A stretch of DNA of 9,462 nucleotides from assembly GCA_030699005.1 (NCBI GenBank), contig JAUYLQ010000043.1, positions 1 to 9,462 on the forward strand. The letters run 5' to 3'. Positions 4,307 to 9,462 of this stretch are shown here, one piece after another. The position numbers were made by a program, and so were the translations under genes. Under the pieces are notes generated by a model. The model saw only the letters and a list, made by a program, of their open reading frames with translations. It was not told the origin of the DNA and did not search any database. This stretch comes from an archaeon (lineage in GTDB: Archaea; Nanobdellota; Nanobdellia; Pacearchaeales; GW2011-AR1). The stretch's first letter is position 1. Every line of letters begins with the position of its first letter.

Positions 4307-6526
4307 TTAAGGGGTGTAAGCTCTCACAACTATGCTGCATTCATCTGCAGATGCAGGCTGGTTCCCATATATATCCTGGCACTTTATGTAAAGGTCACTT
4401 TCAGTTTGCCATCCAACTCTATGGTTAATTTCATCAACAGATGGAATATCAACTCCGTCTTCAAATTGGTAAAAGCAACTGTCTGTTGAAAATTTACATT
4501 CAGCTTTTTCATTAGTTATTATTTTCATGTACCCCTCTTCATAATATGCTCTTGAAATTAAAGGTGAAGAAGAGTCAATTTCCACATCAAAGTTTATTTC
4601 TTCAGTGTCAGCATTTCCTGCAAGGTCGTCGCATTTTATAAAAAAGTTATAGTTTCCTGAAGTTAAGTAAACGTCTGTTGAGTGCTCATTTGAGGAAGTC
4701 TCATCAAAAATTGTGTATTCTCCGTAATTTCCAGAGGTACTCCAGTAACAAAGAGCATTTCCATCAAGAGCCCCGCCTATTGTTTTCGCTTCAAGCGTAA
4801 TCTTTGCAGGAGAAGTTGAGTCTTTAATTATGGTGTTATTTGGTGAAGCCTCAATTATCGCAAGGGGTTTTGAAGCTGAAAGTGAATAAACATAATTTTG
4901 AACGTTTGTGTTTTTCCTTTCTGAGACATCCTGGCATTTAGCGTAATAGGAAGTCTTTTCATTTTGCCTAATTCCTGAAAGGTTAGCCGAACAAGTGTAA
5001 CTAAGTCTTATGTTAATCTGAGCGCTTTCAGTTGCACAGCTCATATTGTTTTCCATTTGGTCATATGTTCTTTCAGGGGAGAAAGACCATTTACAATTTG
5101 CAGGTTCATTTACATAAAAGTCAACTTGCGCCTCTGTCACATTAAATGAAACTTTTGAATCATTTTCAATACTTGTTCCTTGTATAAAAGGAGGGTTTAT
5201 ATCGGGACCTTCCTGAACGCACATTTCAAAGATAAAATTGTGAGGGTTAGCGTTTCCATTTGTATCCTGACATCTTACATAAGCAGAGATTTGGTTATCC
5301 TGTCCGACACTTGTGTTAAGTTCAGGGATAAGCAATATTTGGGTGTGATTGTAATCAAGCCCCGCCTTTCCAAAGTAACTAGACATCTCCTCATAGGAAT
5401 TTCTGTTGTCAAAACTCAATCTACATTTTGCAGGTTCATCTAAAGTTACCCCAAAAGTAACTTGACTAAAAGGAGATAAACAACCTTCTTTGTCTTTAGA
5501 GTTTATTATTTTAACATTTGTACTTTTGTCTGGGAAAGAAACAGCATTTGAGGGTTTGTAATTATAGTTTACTGTCAAAACGCCAGTATTTGGTCTTATA
5601 ACTGGGGGGTCAATATCATTTGAATTATTCCATAAACAAAGTGGTCCTCCATCTCTGTCTTCAGAACTTGGAACAAAGTTACAAGCCTGACCTAAACTTC
5701 TGCATTGATATTCTGAACATGGAACCTCAAGGTCGTTACAAAGTTCACAATATTTTCCGCCCGTTTGTGCATCCCATGGGTTGCAGTAATAAATAACCGT
5801 CCCAATCTCTTCATCAGTTTTGGAAAAAAATGCTGTGATGATAAATGCAATTCCTGCAACAATCCCTGCAATTACGGGGTTAACTGCCGCAACAAAAAGT
5901 AAGTATGAAAACGCCCCTCCCGCTGCACCAAGGGCAGTTGCAGCGTTTGTTATGTCACCGTTCGCATCAGCCCAGTTTGCAATTTGCCTAAAAAGTAAAG
6001 CAGTTCCTGCTGATGCCCCGATTGTCCCAATAGTGTTTACAACTATTCCTCCAAGATTCCCAAACCCTCCAAGAAATCCTTCTGATGCTCCTCCAGACTC
6101 TCCGACACCAATTGCAGCCTCTGCAAGTTCTTTATTATTTGAGGGAATCATTATGTCTTCCAAAAATTTAATATTGTCTACATAAGGAACAATATCATCT
6201 GGACCAATAACTTCAGGGAGGGAATTTTTTGGAACACAGCACCTAAAATTATTGTAATCTCCTTTACAAAGGTTATACACCACTTTTCCTTCTCCCCCAT
6301 TAAGTGGACAGGCAGAGCCTGCACTTGCTCCAATAGGGGCAGTACATTTTCCTCCTTGTCCCACACAAGCTGCGTCGCCACCAGAAGCACTCACACTTGG
6401 AACTCCTGAGACTAACCATACAAAAGCAAAAATACTGACGAGTAAAATTAAAATTTCACTTATTGCAATTGCGCCTCTTTTGTTCGTGTTCTCGCTTTTC
6501 TTTTTTTGTGTTTGCATTTTTTTCAT
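4307..6526 (-). CDS. Anchored multi-domain surface protein with Cys-paired beta repeats, 739 aa
   Basis: Largest protein of the cluster. Residues 15-20 (NKRGAI) and a hydrophobic segment (19-42) resemble a pilin-type N-terminus, with Glu at +6 after KRG. A small six-Cys module follows (Cys 54, 61, 73, 87, 96, 97). A Gly/Ala-rich hydrophobic region with likely membrane segments (about 157-180 and 196-234) comes next, then a seven-Cys module (248-297) with CSEYQCRSLGQAC. Residues 340-737 hold four tandem repeats, each with a conserved Cys pair (368/419, 478/531, 593/632, 677/716). The pattern is (A/L)xC(K/R/Y)(F/W/L)S, then a Y/F-rich stretch, then (V/I/A)(R/K)C(Q/D)D, in three repeats followed by GN. 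These look like disulfide-bonded Ig or fibronectin-type beta domains. It follows the Cys-rich gene by 16 nt. Adhesin or large pilus tip component is a guess. Confidence 0.78.
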   Translation of the reverse strand: MKKMQTQKKKSENTNKRGAIAISEILILLVSIFAFVWLVSGVPSVSASGGDAACVGQGGKCTAPIGASAGSACPLNGGEGKVVYNLCKGDYNNFRCCVPKNSLPEVIGPDDIVPYVDNIKFLEDIMIPSNNKELAEAAIGVGESGGASEGFLGGFGNLGGIVVNTIGTIGASAGTALLFRQIANWADANGDITNAATALGAAGGAFSYLLFVAAVNPVIAGIVAGIAFIITAFFSKTDEEIGTVIYYCNPWDAQTGGKYCELCNDLEVPCSEYQCRSLGQACNFVPSSEDRDGGPLCLWNNSNDIDPPVIRPNTGVLTVNYNYKPSNAVSFPDKSTNVKIINSKDKEGCLSPFSQVTFGVTLDEPAKCRLSFDNRNSYEEMSSYFGKAGLDYNHTQILLIPELNTSVGQDNQISAYVRCQDTNGNANPHNFIFEMCVQEGPDINPPFIQGTSIENDSKVSFNVTEAQVDFYVNEPANCKWSFSPERTYDQMENNMSCATESAQINIRLSYTCSANLSGIRQNEKTSYYAKCQDVSERKNTNVQNYVYSLSASKPLAIIEASPNNTIIKDSTSPAKITLEAKTIGGALDGNALCYWSTSGNYGEYTIFDETSSNEHSTDVYLTSGNYNFFIKCDDLAGNADTEEINFDVEIDSSSPLISRAYYEEGYMKIITNEKAECKFSTDSCFYQFEDGVDIPSVDEINHRVGWQTESDLYIKCQDIYGNQPASADECSIVVRAYTP

Positions 6527-6542
6527 TTGTTATTTTTCTTTT

Positions 6543-8324
6543 TTAATTATTAAAAGAGTTAAAGTACTGACTCCATGTTGTGTAAGCCCCTTCTGGAGTC
6601 CAAATGGTTTTTCCATCTGCTTTAACATAATCTCCGACAGCATTTTTTCCTCCAAATATTTTTTCAGCAATTGTTTGTTTTTCTCCGGCATAACCTAAAA
6701 AATTAGTTTTAGGTCCGCAGTCCCCTATCTGAACGCATCTTGAGTTTGCTGCAGCTAACCAATCAGGTCTTATGTCTCTTTTATCTTCCTCAGCACTCAC
6801 TATACACTCACTTCCTTTTTCAAATTCATATCTGTCAATTAAACTGTAAGTTATGTGGTAATCACACATTATTGTTCCGAGTGAACAAATGTTTTCCCCA
6901 TTTCCTTCTCCTGCCCAGAAGTCAAAACCAGGGGCATTAAGTGGAACGCATGCTCCAGGACCAGGTTCATTACCATTAACAAATAAACCAGAAGGTTGAA
7001 AAACAGGACTTTTCCCGTCTGTTTTTTGAGTTCCAAGTCCGTAAGTGTTGTCAATCCATAAGCACTTCCTATTGTTTCTGTCCATACACTCTTCTTCATT
7101 TTTTATCCCATAACATTCTTGCCATGTATTCACCATACACTGTGCATTTTTGAATCCGTTTATTTCACTTTGAATGCAAACTTTTTGTCTTCCGTCATAA
7201 CAATTGTCGACCGTAACTTCATTATTGTAACAGGTTAGTTTTGTAAAAACTGAACCGGGTAAATTTTCTTTTGTAACATCCTCTTTTGAATCCTTTCCGT
7301 TAAAAACATAATTTCCGTCTTGATCTGGGTCTGTTAATTTAGGAGTTCCGGGTGCTTCACCGCACCATTGTTCACCATGTTTATATTTAATTCCTTCATA
7401 TGAGCATCCAAGGTCACGACATAAATTCTCTCCTATTAAAGGCTTTGCAGGGTCTCCCCTTTCATAAGCTTTACATGTGCTTCCAAGACCAAAGTCACAA
7501 TTTCCGCAACTGGCAGAATTTGCATTATTTTTCTCAAAATTACATGAATCTTCTTTTTGAATAATCTGCGACCAATAAGCCTTATCTTCTATTTTGGATG
7601 AATCATAAATATTTGCCAGGTTTCCGCAGCTGTCAACAAACCTAACTTCATCTTCCCCGACAACACACGTAGTTTCCCTTGTTGGTCCGCAGTTTGTTCC
7701 AAGGTTTTCATCAGAACATAAATATCCCTCGTAAAATTCAGGCGTGTTTGTCGTTGTAACATTTTCCTGTAAGTTGCCACATTCTGCTCTTGTTAATAAT
7801 CTACATGTTCTTTCACTTCCTGCTTCATAAACACAGGCTCCTTTTTCATCTCCTCCGGTGCTTGCAATACATTCAAGCTCATTCGTTATTCCCGGATTAA
7901 AGTTTGTTTTTACCCCGTAAAGTGAAGAGAGTTCTTTACATCTTGATTGTGTTGCAAGGTTTGCTCCTTTTGCTCCAAGTAAACAACATCCAACCTGGCA
8001 TTGAGGAAGTTCTTCAGGATCTTTCTCGCTCCACACTCCTCCGTCGTTGTTGCAGACAATTTGGGAAACTTTGCTCTCGCAAATTCCTTCCTGACTGTCA
8101 TAGCAAGTCCCAACAGAACAAAACGTTGTTGATTCGCATGAAGTTGGAGCTTTTCTGTAATCAGAGTCACATGCTTCTACAGGTGCGCTCTGGCACCATT
8201 GTCCGGTTGAAAGTCTTTCACAGCAGACATTATTGTCTGCCAATACAAAATTATTATTTAAAAAAATCAAAGCAATAGCTAAAAAAATTCCAAGAATAAA
8301 TATTTTTATTACGCTCTTTTTCAT
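6543..8324 (-). CDS. Secreted cysteine-rich protein, 593 aa
   Basis: Residues 1-29 form a classical Sec signal peptide, not a pilin-type one: MKKSVIKIF, hydrophobic core, cleavage near VLA|DNN. The mature protein carries about 41 Cys in some 564 residues, spaced throughout and including CC pairs (NVCCERL, VGCCLLG). It starts with CCERLSTGQWC, and later has SCGNCDFGLGSTC and ENLCRDLGCSYEG. The Cys-poor C-terminal 50 residues are Gly/Lys-rich and end WSQYFNSFNN. No C-terminal membrane anchor or catalytic motif is evident. A disulfide-stabilised extracellular protein held by its partners or the cell wall is the simplest reading. Its ATG lies 2 nt after the stop of the upstream gene, so translation is probably coupled. 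The Cys density implies an oxidative folding route outside the cell. Function unknown. Confidence 0.78.
   Translation of the reverse strand: MKKSVIKIFILGIFLAIALIFLNNNFVLADNNVCCERLSTGQWCQSAPVEACDSDYRKAPTSCESTTFCSVGTCYDSQEGICESKVSQIVCNNDGGVWSEKDPEELPQCQVGCCLLGAKGANLATQSRCKELSSLYGVKTNFNPGITNELECIASTGGDEKGACVYEAGSERTCRLLTRAECGNLQENVTTTNTPEFYEGYLCSDENLGTNCGPTRETTCVVGEDEVRFVDSCGNLANIYDSSKIEDKAYWSQIIQKEDSCNFEKNNANSASCGNCDFGLGSTCKAYERGDPAKPLIGENLCRDLGCSYEGIKYKHGEQWCGEAPGTPKLTDPDQDGNYVFNGKDSKEDVTKENLPGSVFTKLTCYNNEVTVDNCYDGRQKVCIQSEINGFKNAQCMVNTWQECYGIKNEEECMDRNNRKCLWIDNTYGLGTQKTDGKSPVFQPSGLFVNGNEPGPGACVPLNAPGFDFWAGEGNGENICSLGTIMCDYHITYSLIDRYEFEKGSECIVSAEEDKRDIRPDWLAAANSRCVQIGDCGPKTNFLGYAGEKQTIAEKIFGGKNAVGDYVKADGKTIWTPEGAYTTWSQYFNSFNN
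6546..6555 (-). promoter_or_regulatory. Weak TATA-like element before the 739-aa gene
   Basis: TTTTAATAAT on the minus strand is centred about 26 nt before ATG 6526 and nearly abuts the stop codon of the upstream gene (TAA 6545-6543). Spacing fits a leaderless internal start, but the area is so AT-rich that chance matches are likely, and no BRE stands out. Confidence 0.25.
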
Positions 8325-8326
8325 TT

Positions 8327-9109
8327 TTAACCTTCAATACCAAGAGGCCATTCAGTTTCACTTGATGCAAAACGGAATGTGTCTTCAGTGTTTAAGTCTT
8401 CTATTGTCCATATGGCTGTCTTTCCTCCATCGGGAGAAACTTTCTTTATGTCAAACCTTCCGGGGTACCAGTTCATTATATAAAATGGGTCAGCTGTCCC
8501 CTCATTTTTTTCCCAGATTATGATTGTTCTTGCAAGTGAAGCAAGTTCAAAAAGATTATTGTCCAAGATCACATCAAAGCTTTCGTATTTTTGAACTGAG
8601 TCTTTTGTTATTTCAAACCTTGTGGCGCTTGTCAAAATTATTTTATTCGGAGCAAGTGTCACATCAAAATCTCCTTTGTTTAAATTCACATCATATCCTT
8701 TTCCTCTGTAATCAACTGCCATTTGGTCAAAGCAAGAACTAACTTTATCTTTAGTGCTTGTCTTTATTTCTTCTTCAATATGGATAACTAAAAGAGCTCT
8801 TTGGGGGGTGCAGGGGGCATAAGGGTCACTGGAGTAGCAAAGATATTCTATTGGCACTCCGTTATATATAAAACTTGAATCAGGTTCCATACTCCCTCCC
8901 TGAGAACTTATTGTTTCAACATTTTCGCTTAAAACATCTTCGACGCAATCTTGAAGATAAAGTTTTGGATTTTCTTCAATTCCTGTAACTGTTGAATTTA
9001 ATCCCGGATAAAAAATATAAATTAAAACCCCAAAAACTATGATAAGAAGAGCAATTATAACAAAGACAGTAACCTGACCTTTTTTACTTTCCCCCCTCAC
9101 CTCTTTCAT
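8327..9109 (-). CDS. Pilin-like membrane-anchored protein, first gene of the cluster, 260 aa
   Basis: The N-terminus MKEVRGESKKGQVTVF leads into a hydrophobic segment (about residues 12-34), with KKG|Q as the likely processing site and Phe, not Glu, at +5. The extracellular part begins with a conserved-looking LYLQDCVEDVL, then SSQGGS, IEYLCYSS and APCTPQRALL, and SSCFDQM. It continues as an alpha/beta region through FELASLARTIIIWE to a WPLGIEG end. I recall similar proteins in DPANN archaea without a known function. I chose ATG 9109 over GTG 9130 because the TATA box lies directly before that GTG and points to transcription starting at about 9109. The gene thus appears leaderless. Its stop is 2 nt before the next start. 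Confidence 0.75.
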   Translation of the reverse strand: MKEVRGESKKGQVTVFVIIALLIIVFGVLIYIFYPGLNSTVTGIEENPKLYLQDCVEDVLSENVETISSQGGSMEPDSSFIYNGVPIEYLCYSSDPYAPCTPQRALLVIHIEEEIKTSTKDKVSSCFDQMAVDYRGKGYDVNLNKGDFDVTLAPNKIILTSATRFEITKDSVQKYESFDVILDNNLFELASLARTIIIWEKNEGTADPFYIMNWYPGRFDIKKVSPDGGKTAIWTIEDLNTEDTFRFASSETEWPLGIEG

Positions 9110-9130
9110 TCTTTTTTTAAGGTTTTTCAC

Positions 9131-9140
9131 GTTTATAAAT
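9131..9140 (-). promoter_or_regulatory. Main TATA box of the pilin-like cluster
   Basis: The minus strand reads ATTTATAAAC with GAAAT just upstream as a BRE-like element. Its centre is 26 nt before ATG 9109, the same geometry as the promoters before 1438 (plus) and 4230 (minus). It abuts the GTG at 9130, which would make that GTG untranscribed. Confidence 0.65.
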
Positions 9141-9178
9141 ATTTCAATTAATAAAAGAATATTTTAAGAAGTTATTTC

Positions 9179-9276
9179 AATCCTCAACTCGAGAAAGTTC
9201 AAGTCTTCGCTTTAATCCTCTACTCGGACCGAAACTCGTTATTGAATTAGTTTAGAAACTTCTCGTTTTAGTCCTC
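9179..9276 (-). repeat. Three short imperfect direct repeats after PCNA
   Basis: The minus strand carries GAGGACTAAAACG (9276 downward, covering the PCNA stop), GAGGATTAAAGCG (9220 downward) and GAGGATTGAAATA (9185 downward). They are spaced 56 and 35 nt apart. The rest of the 9131-9267 gap shows only AT-rich promoter sequence and a TCGGACCGA palindrome (9224-9232). I see no gene in it. Confidence 0.4.
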
Positions 9277-9462
9277 GGTCTCAACCCTTGGAGCGAGTAA
9301 GAAACTTAATTTCAAATGTTCAGAAATAAAATCAATTCTTAAAGGATGGTCTTCTGCAAATTTTAGGAGCGTTTTTTCAAATTGCCTTCCGGCTTTTGTG
9401 AATTTTTGAAGATATTCGAGGCTGTAACGTGAGTGGCAGTCTTCAGCCTCAATTCCGACTTC
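9268..9462 (-). CDS. pcn: PCNA DNA sliding clamp, C-terminal end
   Basis: The frame enters from the right edge and ends at TAA 9270-9268, giving 64 residues. The pattern is that of the C-terminal domain of archaeal/eukaryal PCNA. SLEYLQKFTKA matches the conserved S-L-x-Y-L...K-A helix. DHPLRIDF matches the P-(L/V)-(K/R)-(L/I)-x-F strand. LSFLLAPRVE matches the (F/Y)-x-L-A-P-R-(V/I)-E signature at the end of the clamp. The clamp encircles DNA and tethers the replicative polymerase and other replication and repair factors. The gene lies upstream of the pilin-like cluster on the same strand, 158 nt away, and that gap has its own promoter, so no functional link is implied. Most of the gene is outside the window. 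Confidence 0.82.
   Translation of the reverse strand, partial: EVGIEAEDCHSRYSLEYLQKFTKAGRQFEKTLLKFAEDHPLRIDFISEHLKLSFLLAPRVETED

Noticed and set aside
4280..6185. Plus-strand reading frames opposite the 739-aa gene
   Set aside because: They lack family-like sequence and start signals; the minus-strand protein has clear domain structure.
6527..6560. The 593-aa and 739-aa genes as one gene split by a frameshift
   Set aside because: The downstream protein has its own pilin-type N-terminus and the upstream one ends at a clean stop; nothing suggests continuity.
9110..9130. GTG 9130 as start of the first pilin-like gene
   Set aside because: The TATA box directly abuts it, so transcription should begin near ATG 9109.
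1..9462. Insertion sequences, transposases or phage genes
   Set aside because: No transposase-like protein, terminal inverted repeats or integrase seen.

Overview
The window looks like a chromosomal piece from a small-genome DPANN archaeon. The best fit is the Pacearchaeota/Woesearchaeota group, judged from protein style and not from any search. The DNA is AT-rich and the proteins are rich in Lys, Asn and Ile. Promoters are archaeal (BRE/TATA boxes about 26 nt before leaderless starts). The left edge carries a Methanococcus-type S-layer protein and the right edge the C-terminus of the archaeal sliding clamp PCNA.

Layout: (1) 1-987, minus: N-terminal 329 residues of an S-layer protein, cut by the window edge. 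(2) 988-1437: a non-coding divergent region. Its minus strand, upstream of the S-layer start, folds on paper into a nearly continuous series of hairpins between 1020 and 1240. These include two hairpins with GNRA loops and a pair of interleaved helices, followed by an AAGGAGG ribosome binding site. (3) 1438-1779, plus: a small winged-helix DNA-binding protein of the HVO_A0114-like type, divergent from the S-layer gene. (4) 1824-9109, minus: seven close genes. Six encode proteins with a short charged N-terminus, a K(K/R)G-type motif (TG or a variant in two of them) and one hydrophobic segment, like type IV pilins or class III signal peptides. The seventh is a secreted protein with about 41 cysteines. 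(5) 9268-9462, minus: the end of the PCNA gene.

The seven-gene cluster reads as a set of co-produced surface proteins. The order is a 260-aa anchored protein, the 593-aa Cys-rich secreted protein, a 739-aa anchored protein with four Cys-paired beta-type repeats, then four smaller pilin-like proteins of 138, 306, 201 and 159 aa. Gene junctions are very tight, with gaps or overlaps of a few bases. The main exceptions are the 16-nt gap before the 739-aa gene and the 76-nt gap before the 138-aa gene, which holds a good BRE/TATA promoter. I recognise the general style of these proteins from DPANN genomes but know of no assigned function. No secretion ATPase, platform protein or prepilin peptidase is in view. 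A minor-pilin-like cell-surface complex is the leading inference.

The two most interesting items are the structured S-layer leader RNA and the multi-pilin, Cys-rich surface cluster. One pilin-like protein of that cluster has a tandemly repeated processing-site motif. Several starts were moved downstream because the longer reading frames run through their own TATA box or Shine-Dalgarno sequence.
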